Under the pieces are notes generated by a model. It was not told the DNA's origin. It saw only the letters and a list, made by a program, of their open reading frames with translations, and ran no database searches. Position numbers and translations under genes: made by a program. Of a stretch of 64,000 bases of DNA, positions 47,753-56,944 are shown piece by piece. Position 1 is the first letter of the stretch, and the number at the start of each line of letters is the position of its first letter. Origin of the DNA: CAWIVH01 sp963839475 (GTDB lineage Bacteria > Acidobacteriota > UBA6911); the NCBI GenBank assembly GCA_963839475.1, contig CAWIVH010000017.1, positions 186,001 to 250,000 on the forward strand, in the 5' to 3' direction.

Positions 47753-49780
47753 CTATTCAGGCTGCTTAAAATCGCCACCTGTCGTTCGTTCGCGTGTAAA
47801 CGGGGCATCCAGCCATTTTTTCGCTTCCGCCAGGGCTCCGTTGGTGTCGTCCTTCGTGTTCAGGGCTTTGTTATACTCCGCCATAGCCCGCTGCCTTTGG
47901 CCGAGAATGTCATAGATTTTGCCCAGGTAAATATAGCACCAGGTTTCTATCCACTTGGGATCCTTGTCACCGTTGAGAGCATCCCGAAAGGAATTGGCGG
48001 CAGACTGGAGGTTGAACTGTTCGTAGAACACTTCGGCCAGCCTGAAGTGGGCCAGCGATTTCCTCGGATTGATCTGCAGGGCTTTTTCGTAAGCTCGGAT
48101 GGACTCAACAAAGTTGCCGCGCTCTTTCAAATCGTTGCCCAGCGAAAGCTGAACGGCGGTCTGCAGTTCCTGGGAATCCCTCAGTAACCTTGCATCGGGA
48201 TCGATGATCACCTGCCGCGGGATGGTAAAGGTCTCGATCTCAAATGGAGTCGATTTGCCGTTGACTTCGACCCAGCCTCGTTCGGCTTTTCCCTTGGTCA
48301 GGATCTCGACTTCCACCGGCATCCGGAACAGATCTTTGTCCTGCTTGATGGTGCCGGAAACCTTGAAGCCGGTGGCGGTGCGGTACACAACATAATCGGC
48401 TTTGAGGGTCGGCACTCCGATGGTGTCGATCCACTCTGCAAAAAACCAGCCGAGCTCTTTCCCTATCAATTTTTCGGCGATCTTCTGGAATCCGGAAGTC
48501 GATCCTCCCTTGCCCGCAAAATCCGTTACATATTGCTGGAGGAGCTGGGTGTATTTGTCATCGCCCATCATGCCGCGCAGCATGTGTTGAATCCAGGCGC
48601 CTTTTCCCGCCACTACCGATTCATACGCCTCGGTCAGGTATCCCAATTCCAATCCGCTCCGGACGGCACTTTTGGACTCGAATCTCAAACCCAATACCGC
48701 CAGGTTGTTTAGCTCTTCTTTGAACGCATCATTGGACCCTGATTTCGCTTCAAGATAAAGCGCGGCGGAATAATAGGCGAGGCCATCCGTCAACCAGAGA
48801 TCGCCGGTAGCCTGAATTCCCACCGTTTCCTTCCACCATTGATAGGCAGCTTTCCGCGCAAGCTGTCTGATTGGAGGATTCGGAAGCGCCAGATCCCTGG
48901 AAGTGACAAAAATGATTCCTTCGGAGCCGGGATGGATGGCTACCCGATCGTCAACTTCCACGAGCCGGAATCTTTGCCCGGCCGCACTCGGCCCGAACAG
49001 CTTTTGGTACGTGCTTAGAATGCCCGCCGTCACCGTGGCAAATTTCTGGATGGCCTCGACGTGATCTTCGCGCGCATAACAATCGATGGCGATTCCATCA
49101 GATTCGATCGATTTATCGAAATACCTCCCGGCGACAATGGTATTGGGCAGGATCGGCTTGTCTGCCCGCCATCCGAATGTCTCCGTAATACCCTTGGTGA
49201 CCACCGGTAGCTGGGTTCCCGAACCAATCACGGTGTAGCCGAGCGGCACGTTGATCTCAACGGTCGACGTGGCCCGGTCTACCATGTACCTGTTCATGGG
49301 GAACCATTTGGAGGAATACAGTAGATAAGACCCCTCCATTCCGATATAAGCGCTGCTCTCATCTCGTGTGTAGAGACGGCTGTAGCGGTCGCGGTCAAAT
49401 CCTCCGTTATATTCGATCTTGATGGTGTAACTGGTATCGGCGGGTAAAGGCCGGTTGAATCGCACGGTCAACTGACCTGGCCCGTTCTCATCCTGTCCAA
49501 ATTCAAGTTCAACGCCTGCGGGGTCCAAAACCCTCTGGATCGAGAGGTTTTCGTTGATTTCGAATAAAATGACGTCCGTGGCCGCGAGCGGTTTGAAAGT
49601 CACGGCTGCGGTTGCCTTGAGCTCATGGCTGTCGGGATTGAGGGTGGCCTTCAGCTCGTAGTTTTCCACATCGATTCTGGGAGCTGTGGACGGCGCCCTG
49701 CGAGCCTGGGGGTAAGCTGCCGCAACGACACCGAAGAGCAACAGGCCTGCCAGAATCAAGCGAAACGGAACCCGCTCCAT
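47753..49780 (-). CDS. M1-peptidase-like protein with dead zinc site and C-terminal TPR
   Basis: A 675-residue secreted protein (signal peptide residues 1-23). Residues ~35-240 are an M1-type N-terminal beta domain, ~245-480 the thermolysin-like region, ~485-550 a beta domain and ~560-660 two or three TPR repeats (NFVESIRAYEKALQINP). The site that should read HExxHQWW is Arg309-Lys310-AA-Tyr313-QWW and the distal Glu is Asp332 (WLTDGLA), so zinc cannot be held and peptidase activity is lost. Upstream, lpxB ends 12 bases away. A TPR end suggests a scaffold or chaperone role in the periplasm. Confidence 0.78.
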   Translation of the reverse strand: MERVPFRLILAGLLLFGVVAAAYPQARRAPSTAPRIDVENYELKATLNPDSHELKATAAVTFKPLAATDVILFEINENLSIQRVLDPAGVELEFGQDENGPGQLTVRFNRPLPADTSYTIKIEYNGGFDRDRYSRLYTRDESSAYIGMEGSYLLYSSKWFPMNRYMVDRATSTVEINVPLGYTVIGSGTQLPVVTKGITETFGWRADKPILPNTIVAGRYFDKSIESDGIAIDCYAREDHVEAIQKFATVTAGILSTYQKLFGPSAAGQRFRLVEVDDRVAIHPGSEGIIFVTSRDLALPNPPIRQLARKAAYQWWKETVGIQATGDLWLTDGLAYYSAALYLEAKSGSNDAFKEELNNLAVLGLRFESKSAVRSGLELGYLTEAYESVVAGKGAWIQHMLRGMMGDDKYTQLLQQYVTDFAGKGGSTSGFQKIAEKLIGKELGWFFAEWIDTIGVPTLKADYVVYRTATGFKVSGTIKQDKDLFRMPVEVEILTKGKAERGWVEVNGKSTPFEIETFTIPRQVIIDPDARLLRDSQELQTAVQLSLGNDLKERGNFVESIRAYEKALQINPRKSLAHFRLAEVFYEQFNLQSAANSFRDALNGDKDPKWIETWCYIYLGKIYDILGQRQRAMAEYNKALNTKDDTNGALAEAKKWLDAPFTRERTTGGDFKQPE

Positions 49781-49792
49781 TCACATCCCCCC

Positions 49793-50956
49793 TTAAAGGT
49801 AACCCACAACAGCCGCGGCAACTTGCTCCGAGGCACAGCGGGAGCTCAACAGTTCCCGGACCTTTCCCAACTGGATCTTCATGGCACCCATCCTATCCGG
49901 ACTATCCAGATGCTCCAGAACCGTCCGCGACAATGCATCAGGCGAAGCTAGATCCTGAATGAATTCCGGCACCACTTCGCGTCCGGCAATCAAGTTTACC
50001 AGCCCTTTGAAGGGCGTGCGAACAAGCTTTCTTCCCACCATCCAGCTGGCCGCTGAAAGCTTATAGGCGATAAGGAAGGGGGTGCCTACCAGCGCGGCTT
50101 CCAGCGTCGAGGTCCCGCTCTTCACAATTCCAAAATCGCAATTTGCAAGGATATCGCGCGAATCGGCGGCCGCAAAGCGATAATCTCCACCCTCCAGCTC
50201 GTCCCGGGACAACACCTGGCGCGCCACTTCAAGCAGGTGGCTCATTTCGATCGTCGGGGCAACGGATATCAGGCATTGCGTTCCGGCCCGTCGGCCGACA
50301 ATTCGAGCGGCGCGAAGAAAATCCGGGAGGTTATAGTCGATTTCCTTCCTCCGGCTCCCCGGAAGAACTGCCAAGGTCCTGCGTTCCGGATCCAGCCCGA
50401 TTTTGCGGAGAAATCGCGCTCGATCGTAGACTGGAGCGAACTCCTCAAGAATCGGGTGGCCCACGAAATCGGCTTTGACCCCATGATTTTTATAGAATTC
50501 CTCTTCGAACGGAAGAATGACCATCATCCGGTCGACATACTTCTTCACAATGCTCACCCTGCCGCTGCGCCAGGCCCAAAGCTGAGGGCTTATGTAATAG
50601 ATTACCGGAATGCCCCTTGTTCTCAGTTTTTTTGCCAGCCTGAGATTAAAATCGGGAAAATCCAGCAGCACGGCCACCGCCGGCATCACTTCCCGAGCCG
50701 CCCTGACAAGTCTGGAAAAAACCCTGAAGTACATGGGAAGGTGCGCTATAGCCTCCCGCGGGCCAATGTGCGCCAGATCCCGAATGTGGGCGAAAAGTTG
50801 AATCCCTTCGCCGGCCATCCGGTCACCGCCGGTTCCGAGAAAACGAAGATCACCCCGGCCCGGGAGCGAGCGTAAAGTCCGGATGAGCCGGGAGCCATAC
50901 CGGTCGGCCGAGGCCTCCCCTGCGACGATCATCACAGATTTACAGGAGTGGTTCAT
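49793..50956 (-). CDS. lpxB: Lipid-A-disaccharide synthase
   Basis: A 387-residue GT-B glycosyltransferase joining UDP-2,3-diacyl-GlcN and lipid X. Family motifs: MIVAGEASADRYGSRLIR at the start, IYYISPQLWAWRSGRV, VLPGSRRKEI and the C-terminal KSGTSTLEAALVGTPFLIAYK. It directly follows mnmA with no gap. With lpxD, the LpxL-like gene and rfaE1 it shows that the cell makes LPS. Confidence 0.95.
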   Translation of the reverse strand: MNHSCKSVMIVAGEASADRYGSRLIRTLRSLPGRGDLRFLGTGGDRMAGEGIQLFAHIRDLAHIGPREAIAHLPMYFRVFSRLVRAAREVMPAVAVLLDFPDFNLRLAKKLRTRGIPVIYYISPQLWAWRSGRVSIVKKYVDRMMVILPFEEEFYKNHGVKADFVGHPILEEFAPVYDRARFLRKIGLDPERRTLAVLPGSRRKEIDYNLPDFLRAARIVGRRAGTQCLISVAPTIEMSHLLEVARQVLSRDELEGGDYRFAAADSRDILANCDFGIVKSGTSTLEAALVGTPFLIAYKLSAASWMVGRKLVRTPFKGLVNLIAGREVVPEFIQDLASPDALSRTVLEHLDSPDRMGAMKIQLGKVRELLSSRCASEQVAAAVVGYL

Positions 50957-52090
50957 TCAGCGGTCGCTCCTCTGAAACCGGTCAATCCAGCCGCCGCCCA
51001 GCACCCGGTCTTCCTGGTAGAAGACGCAGGCCTGACCGGGGGATATAGCCATTTGCGGCTCGTCAAATTCAACCGTCGCAGAACCGTCCGTTTCGGGAAT
51101 AATGGTGGCGGGCGCGGCACGATGCCGTGACCGGATGCGCGCCAAGGCTTGAAACGGAACCGAGGGGGCCGGGACCATGATCCAATTCAGCCGGACCACT
51201 CGGCAGGAAAGCCCCGTCGCCTGGGTTTTGTTCCCCACCACTATTCTATTCTCTCCCGCCTGGATGTCGATGACGTACAACGGTTCGGAATGCGCAATTC
51301 CCAATCCGCGCCTCTGCCCGATCGTAAAATGGTGAATGCCGTGATGCCGCCCGAGAAAATGCCCCGCCTGATCGACGATCTCCCCATCCCGGGAGATCGG
51401 GTCTTTACCAGCGGTGCCCATGACTTCGCCATAATGGCGTTCAATAAACGAAGCGTAATCACCGTCCGGAACAAAACAGATCTCCTGGCTTTCGGGCTTC
51501 TCCGAAACCTCGAGACCGAACTTCCGAGCGATGCTCCTGACCTCCGGTTTTGTTAAATCGCCCAGGGGGAACATGGACCGGGCAAGCTGTTCCTGGCGAA
51601 GCTCAAACAGAAAATAGGACTGGTCTTTATCATGGTCGAGGCCGCGGAGCAAAGTGAAGGCGCAGGCAGAAGCGTCCCGCTGCACGCGGGCATAATGGCC
51701 CGTCGCAACATGAGTAGCCTCCACCTCAGAGGCCATTTCCAGGAGCCTGTCGAATTTCAAATGAGAATTACAGAGCACACAAGGCGAGGGAGTTAATCCA
51801 TCCCGGTAATTTTCAATGAACGAACGGACGACTTTATCCTCAAATTCTTTCTGCAGATTGACGACATAATAAGGTATTTCAAGGCGAGCGGCGACCGCCC
51901 GGGCATCGTACAGGTCGTCCAGGGAGCAACACCGGCCGGCCCTGTGCAAATCATCTCCCGTCGAGTTGCGCTTCTGATCCCATAGCTGCATTGAAAATCC
52001 GACAACCTCGTATCCTCTTTCTTTCAGTATCGCCGCGGCGACAGAGCTGTCCACCCCTCCGCTCATCGCTACAGCCACTCTTTCTGCCAT
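50957..52090 (-). CDS. mnmA: tRNA-specific 2-thiouridylase
   Basis: A 377-residue enzyme that thiolates U34 of tRNA-Lys, -Glu and -Gln. PP-loop SGGVDSSVAA near residue 10, first catalytic Cys in SPCVLCNSHLKFD, second in SQEICFVPDGDY, and the C-terminal beta-barrel (HHFTIGQRRGLGI, GQACVFYQEDRVLGGG). Complete and of usual length. lpxB begins at the next base after its stop. Confidence 0.96.
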   Translation of the reverse strand: MAERVAVAMSGGVDSSVAAAILKERGYEVVGFSMQLWDQKRNSTGDDLHRAGRCCSLDDLYDARAVAARLEIPYYVVNLQKEFEDKVVRSFIENYRDGLTPSPCVLCNSHLKFDRLLEMASEVEATHVATGHYARVQRDASACAFTLLRGLDHDKDQSYFLFELRQEQLARSMFPLGDLTKPEVRSIARKFGLEVSEKPESQEICFVPDGDYASFIERHYGEVMGTAGKDPISRDGEIVDQAGHFLGRHHGIHHFTIGQRRGLGIAHSEPLYVIDIQAGENRIVVGNKTQATGLSCRVVRLNWIMVPAPSVPFQALARIRSRHRAAPATIIPETDGSATVEFDEPQMAISPGQACVFYQEDRVLGGGWIDRFQRSDR

Positions 52091-52281
52091 TTCAATATCC
52101 CTTGGTGATCGCCGTCGACCTACCCCGGAAGGTCCGGATTCAGCAAATTCGCCGAAGTCTCTGGATAATCAATACCATATGGGTGAAGCGGACGGCGGGC
52201 GCAATCTTGTATTTTAGCATCCTGCGGCCCTTCTGCTCAATCGGCAGTTGGCTCATAAAGCAGGGTTGCTGCGGGGCGGGC

Positions 52282-52322
52282 GCGGATGGCGCCGGCCAAA
52301 GATTTCAGCCGGCACCATCCGC
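52282..52322 (-). terminator. Strong hairpin between ECF sigma and mnmA genes
   Basis: Two 15-base arms, 52282-52296 and 52308-52322, pair fully apart from one G-T wobble, around an 11-base loop. It lies 15 bases past the ECF sigma stop (minus strand). No T-run follows on either strand, so it may be a non-canonical terminator or an mRNA-end stabiliser. Confidence 0.5.
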
Positions 52323-52336
52323 CGCACTTGGAGGGA

Positions 52337-52951
52337 TCATTGAATGGTAGGGCGTTTAACTCGTTTTTCCAAAAGGGCTTCGTAAGTGTCCTTGAACTCC
52401 TGGCGGCCGTAAAACAGCCTCGATTTTACGGTGCCTGCAGGGCAGCGGAGGATGCCGGCGATTTCCTGGATCGTGTGCCCCTCCATATCATGCAACCGGA
52501 CAACGATCGCTTGTTTCTCCGTCATGCGACTGAAAGACTCCTGTACCACACCGCGGAGTTCTTCGAGAGAGGCATACTGAAGCGGATCGGTTCCGGCATT
52601 GGCCTCCACCGGCAGATCCCGGGCCGACTCATCTTCCAGATCGATAAACTGACGGTTTTTCCCTTTTCGCAGCATTCCCAGACACACATTGACCGTGATC
52701 CTGCTTATCCAGGTCGAAATCTTGGATTCCCCCCGGAAATGCGCCAGTCCCCGATATACGTTCAGGAAAGTCTCCTGCAGGGCATCTTCAGCCGAGGCTT
52801 CTTCACCCAGAATCCGATATGCGGTGTTGAAGATCTTGCGATTGTACAACGAGAACAGCTCATTGCAGGCATCGGGGTCATTTCGCCGGCACCTTTGAAG
52901 CAGGTGCAAGGAGCTTTCTTCCAGATGATTCTGCGCTTCGGGAACGAACAT
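52337..52951 (-). CDS. ECF-subfamily RNA polymerase sigma factor
   Basis: A 204-residue sigma70-type ECF factor. Region 2 (FNTAYRILGEEASAEDALQETFLNVYRG) and region 4 (EKQAIVVRLHDMEGHTIQEIAGILRCPAGTVKSRLFYGRQEF) are complete. ATG at 52951 has an AAGGAGG site seven bases upstream; a Met at 52975 does not. No anti-sigma gene follows (only the mnmA gene after a hairpin), so its control is not obvious. Its targets are unknown. Confidence 0.9.
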   Translation of the reverse strand: MFVPEAQNHLEESSLHLLQRCRRNDPDACNELFSLYNRKIFNTAYRILGEEASAEDALQETFLNVYRGLAHFRGESKISTWISRITVNVCLGMLRKGKNRQFIDLEDESARDLPVEANAGTDPLQYASLEELRGVVQESFSRMTEKQAIVVRLHDMEGHTIQEIAGILRCPAGTVKSRLFYGRQEFKDTYEALLEKRVKRPTIQ

Positions 52952-53273
52952 ACGCCTCCTTGATTTCACTTCCAAGCGGCCCGCCTTCAGCTTCGGCGGC
53001 TTCCATCAACCCGCTTGTGACCTTATATAATGCACAAGGTGTGCCAGATCTGGGCTACTCGATCTAAATTTATAAGCTATTTATTTACAATCATTTATGG
53101 CACTAGGAGAAATGGATGTCTTTGGAGGATGGATGTTAAGCATGTGGACAGTTTTGGCTGCTAATTCACTAAGTAGATTTTTTTCAATGACTTAGAACTG
53201 TCCAATGTTTTTACACGTCCAATGCCAAGTTCATGGACAGGTCGGGGGGAAATGGAGGTGGGGGGACGAAGAA
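52952..53273. promoter_or_regulatory. Intergenic control region with repeated TGGACAG motif
   Basis: 322 bases without a gene. TGGACAG occurs at 53145-53151 and 53234-53240 and inverted (CTGTCCA) at 53198-53204; TGGACAGTT (53145-53153) and AACTGTCCA (53196-53204) form a 9-bp inverted repeat, and CTAAGT/ACTTAG (53169-53174, 53190-53195) a second nested one. The arrangement could be binding sites for a regulator or the ends of a decayed insertion element. AT-rich compared with its flanks. Confidence 0.4.
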
Positions 53274-54683
53274 CTAAAGGCGCATGTGTTTCAGCTTTTC
53301 AATCAGCGACTGCCGGCTGATACCGAGAACGCGCGATACCTGGGATTTGTTATTGTCGTATTGTCGCATCGCCTCCCGGATCATATCCTCTTCCAGTGTA
53401 TGAATGGCAACCCGGAGATTGCCATCCGGGCGGGGCAAAGCGCGCTTCCGTGGCGCGATATATTCCGAGAGGAACTCCGGCCCGATTTCCCTTCCAGGCT
53501 CGGAAAGCAGCACCAGGCGCTCAATCTCATTTTGGAGTTCGCGCACGTTTCCAGGCCAGGCGTATTCCATCAGGCGCTGCCGGGTTTCTTCCAGAAGTCC
53601 TCCGTTGTGCCGGTTCAGCTTCACTGAAAACTGTTTTACGAAAAACTCCGCCAGAGGGACGATATCTTTGGGGCGTTCCCGCAGCGGGGGTATGGTAACC
53701 GAGAATACATTAATCCGGAAGAACAGGTCCTGCCGGAACCTCCCGGCCTCGACCTCCGATTTCAGATCCCGGTTTGTGGATGCCACTATCCGGACGTCCA
53801 CTTTCTTGGGCTGATAGTATCCGATGGGCATGATTTCGCTTTCCTGGATAACGCGCAGGAGTTTTACCTGCAATTCGGCCGGGGCTTCGCCGATCTCGTC
53901 CAGGAAGATGGTCCCGCCGTGAGCCAGTTCGAAGAAGCCTTTCTTTTCAGCGATAGCACCGGTAAATGCGCCCTTGGCGTGGCCGAAAAACTCGCTTTCG
54001 ACAAGGTCACGCGGTATTGCCCCGCAGTTCACCGCAATAAAGGCCTGGTCGCGGCGATTGCTCTCGCGATGAATGAAGCGTGCGATCAGTTCCTTGCCGG
54101 TTCCGGTTTCGCCTTGGATCAGCACGGTGGTTTCGGTTCCAGTAACGCGGCGCAGCAGCTTGAGTATGTTCTCCATTTCGGCGCTGCCGTAGACAATCTG
54201 CCGCGGAGGGAGCTCATTTTCCACCTCTTGGCGCAAGATGGTGTTTTCGGTACGAAGTTTTTCATTGGCGATTTTGAGCTCGCGGGCCAGTCGTTCGTTT
54301 TCCTGGACTAGTTTCATTCTTTCAAGCGCTTCTCTTACGACGAGCTTCAGCGCCTCGGGTTCCCAGGGTTTAGTGATGTATTTGTGGACCTTGCCGGTAT
54401 TAATGGCGGCGATGAGATCTTCGACCTCGGTGAATCCAGTAAGCACGATCCGCGCGAGGTTCGGATATTCCTTCTGGGAAGCTTCCAGGAATTCGATACC
54501 GGTCATATTCGGCATCTTTTGGTCGGTGATTATGGCATCCACGGGATGACGGCGCAAAAGCTCGAGGGCCTCTTCGCCTGATTGCGCCGTGTGGACGACA
54601 TACTCGCCGATAAAGGTGCGCTGCAGCTTTTGCAGGTTAGCCATTTCGTCATCGACTACAAGGAGTTGGGGCTTCTTGCTCAT
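53274..54683 (-). CDS. NtrC-family sigma54-dependent response regulator
   Basis: A 469-residue transcription activator: N-terminal receiver with phospho-acceptor Asp54 (TDQKMPNM), AAA+ core with Walker A GETGTGKEL and the sigma54-contacting GAFTGA loop, FLDEIGEAP Walker B, and a Fis-type helix-turn-helix at the C-terminus (NNKSQVSRVLGISRQSLIEKL). The start overlaps the sensor kinase stop by 4 bp (ATGA), so they are co-translated as a two-component pair. Target genes unknown; the secreted-protein genes at 57-64 kb are the nearest divergent candidates. Confidence 0.94.
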   Translation of the reverse strand: MSKKPQLLVVDDEMANLQKLQRTFIGEYVVHTAQSGEEALELLRRHPVDAIITDQKMPNMTGIEFLEASQKEYPNLARIVLTGFTEVEDLIAAINTGKVHKYITKPWEPEALKLVVREALERMKLVQENERLARELKIANEKLRTENTILRQEVENELPPRQIVYGSAEMENILKLLRRVTGTETTVLIQGETGTGKELIARFIHRESNRRDQAFIAVNCGAIPRDLVESEFFGHAKGAFTGAIAEKKGFFELAHGGTIFLDEIGEAPAELQVKLLRVIQESEIMPIGYYQPKKVDVRIVASTNRDLKSEVEAGRFRQDLFFRINVFSVTIPPLRERPKDIVPLAEFFVKQFSVKLNRHNGGLLEETRQRLMEYAWPGNVRELQNEIERLVLLSEPGREIGPEFLSEYIAPRKRALPRPDGNLRVAIHTLEEDMIREAMRQYDNNKSQVSRVLGISRQSLIEKLKHMRL

Positions 54684-56944
54684 TCTCCACCTTTTTCCTG
54701 AAAGACCGGCAGCCGCACTGTGAAAGAGGTACCTTTGCCTAATTCGCTCGTGACCTGGATCTTGCCGCGGTGTTGCTGGATAATTCCGTAGCTGATGCTC
54801 AAGCCGAGTCCGGTGCCCTGGCCCACCGGCTTGGTGGTAAAGAAAGGTTCAAAAATTCGATTTAAATTTTCCTTCGCAATTCCCACACCCGTATCTGCGA
54901 TTTCAATTTCCACCATCCCGTTGCTGGCCCGGGTGCGGATATAGACATCACCGGTCTCCCGGATGGAATGAAAAGCATTGGAGAGGAGGTTCAGGAAGAC
55001 CTGATTCAGTTTGCCGGCGTATCCTTGGATCTTCGGTATCGATCCGTACTCTTTGTGAATGGTGATCCGGTTCTTGTACTGGTTGCGCAGCAGATTAAGC
55101 GATATTTCGAAGGCGCCATGGATATCGAACTCCGATACGGAATCGGTATCGACACGGGAGAAGGTTCGAAGGTCCGATACGATGGTGTTGATTCTACGGG
55201 CCCCCTCTGTGAAATTGTCAATAAGGGTGCGCAGATCTTCACGGATGAATCCGTAATTATATTCGTCCTTGAGCTTCTCGATAGCCTCCCGGTCCTGATC
55301 AGGAAGGCCGGGCAGATTCTCATAGGCCTCGATTAATTGCTGAAGCTTGGCCGTATAGTCGGCAAGGAAGCCCGTATTGCCGTAGATAAAATTCAATGGA
55401 TTCTTTATCTCGTGGGCGATTCCGGCCACCAACTGCCCCAGGGAAGCCATCTTTTCCGTTTGGACCAACTGTTCCTGGGCGCTCTGGAGCTCGACGTATG
55501 CCTGCTTCAGCGCATCGTGGGACTTTTCCAGCTGCGTCGTTCGCTGCCGGACCATGATCTCCAGGTTCCGGTTCAACTCCTGAAGTTGGCGTTCTCGTGT
55601 TTCGAGGGCGTGTGCCATTTCATTGAAGGTGTTGCCCAGAATTCCTACTTCGTCGGACGTGCGCACATCGATGCGCTGGTTCAAATTGCCCTTCGCAATG
55701 GTTTGCGCCGACACAATCATCGTATTGAGAGGCACGGTGATCCCTCGGGCGATCGCATAGGTCGACGCCGCAACGATCACAGCCAGGGCTCCCGTCAATC
55801 CGAACAACCAGAAGCTGAGGCTTCGAATGGGTCCGTAAAAATCCCGGTTGTCGATCCCGACTCCGACCACCCAGCCGAAGCTGTTATCTTCAATGGGAGA
55901 CAGCCATGAAACCTTGCCGTTTCCAGCGGGAAATTCGTAGGAGAGGTTCCGTTCAAGCCCTTCCCGCTTCGTGGCAAGAACGGCGTCATGAAGACTCCTC
56001 AGGCCAAGGTTTTCCACCAGTTTCAGACCATACAGGTTGGAATACCCCAGTCGTGAAAATTCGGAAGCGGGGATGGTGTCGCGGCCGGCCCGGTATTTGT
56101 GCCCGATGATGGTATCGCCGTCTTTGGAAAACATGAACGCATATCCGGTGACCATTTTGCGCGATTCAGCATCCGGCGCGGGTTTTGACAAAGCCTCCTC
56201 GTCCGAGGTTTCACTGGCCTTGAGATCCTCCTCAACTACGTCGAGCATTCGCTGGAAAGGCTCCCAGTTCAGGATGTTGATCCAGACTCCCACCACCTCC
56301 CGGGTATCGGGATTCCAGATAGGCTCTGAAAAGGCGATGTTGTACTGGAAGCAGATATCCTTCTTCTTGGGATAATCGTAAAGGCTGCGCACCAGGCCGG
56401 AGGAATACCAATTGAGATGCGAAGATTGCCCGTTGATCGATTGCTCGTACAGCGCTTTTTCATCCGGGAAATTACGAATATTTCCGCCCACGATCTCCCG
56501 GAGCGCACCGGGAGGAAGCGGGTTTTGCAGCCGGTCGACCGTGTTCATGGCATAGACATTGCCGCCGGCATCCAAAATCATGAGGACGTCATAGAAATCG
56601 TGATTGAAACAATATTCGTTGAGCAAACTGGTAAGGGTATCCCGATGAGCCCGGTCCGGGAAAAGCCGCAAATACGGCAGAGTTGCCGCCATCGTGCTGG
56701 CAGCTTCTTTCCTGTCGCGCAAGACGAGATCCATTTTGTCGGCCGTATCCCGCGCCATCTTTTTGAGAGATACTTCGACCAGATTTTCCGTATTGCGCCG
56801 GATCCCCCAATAATAGGAAATGGAAGAAATCACGAAAAGTGGCAGGAGGGATAGCAGGATAAGGAGTGTGAGCAGTTTATTCTGCAAACTGCGGAACTCC
56901 AAAATCCTTCGGCTTCTCCTGCCTTCCATGCCCCGGTATTCCAT
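54680..56944 (-). CDS. Sensor histidine kinase, Cache-HAMP-HisKA type
   Basis: A ~754-residue membrane sensor. Helix 1 (~residues 20-42), a large periplasmic dCache-like domain (~50-370) that should bind a small ligand, helix 2 (~375-395), HAMP (VPLNTMIVSAQTIAKGNLNQRI), a coiled coil, then HisKA with phospho-His near residue 511 (HEIKNPLNF) and a HATPase_c domain with GTGLGLSISYG. It partners the overlapping NtrC-type regulator. The ATG at 56944 is taken; a TTG at 56959 and ATG at 56929 are alternatives. Confidence 0.92.
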   Translation of the reverse strand: MEYRGMEGRRSRRILEFRSLQNKLLTLLILLSLLPLFVISSISYYWGIRRNTENLVEVSLKKMARDTADKMDLVLRDRKEAASTMAATLPYLRLFPDRAHRDTLTSLLNEYCFNHDFYDVLMILDAGGNVYAMNTVDRLQNPLPPGALREIVGGNIRNFPDEKALYEQSINGQSSHLNWYSSGLVRSLYDYPKKKDICFQYNIAFSEPIWNPDTREVVGVWINILNWEPFQRMLDVVEEDLKASETSDEEALSKPAPDAESRKMVTGYAFMFSKDGDTIIGHKYRAGRDTIPASEFSRLGYSNLYGLKLVENLGLRSLHDAVLATKREGLERNLSYEFPAGNGKVSWLSPIEDNSFGWVVGVGIDNRDFYGPIRSLSFWLFGLTGALAVIVAASTYAIARGITVPLNTMIVSAQTIAKGNLNQRIDVRTSDEVGILGNTFNEMAHALETRERQLQELNRNLEIMVRQRTTQLEKSHDALKQAYVELQSAQEQLVQTEKMASLGQLVAGIAHEIKNPLNFIYGNTGFLADYTAKLQQLIEAYENLPGLPDQDREAIEKLKDEYNYGFIREDLRTLIDNFTEGARRINTIVSDLRTFSRVDTDSVSEFDIHGAFEISLNLLRNQYKNRITIHKEYGSIPKIQGYAGKLNQVFLNLLSNAFHSIRETGDVYIRTRASNGMVEIEIADTGVGIAKENLNRIFEPFFTTKPVGQGTGLGLSISYGIIQQHRGKIQVTSELGKGTSFTVRLPVFQEKGGE

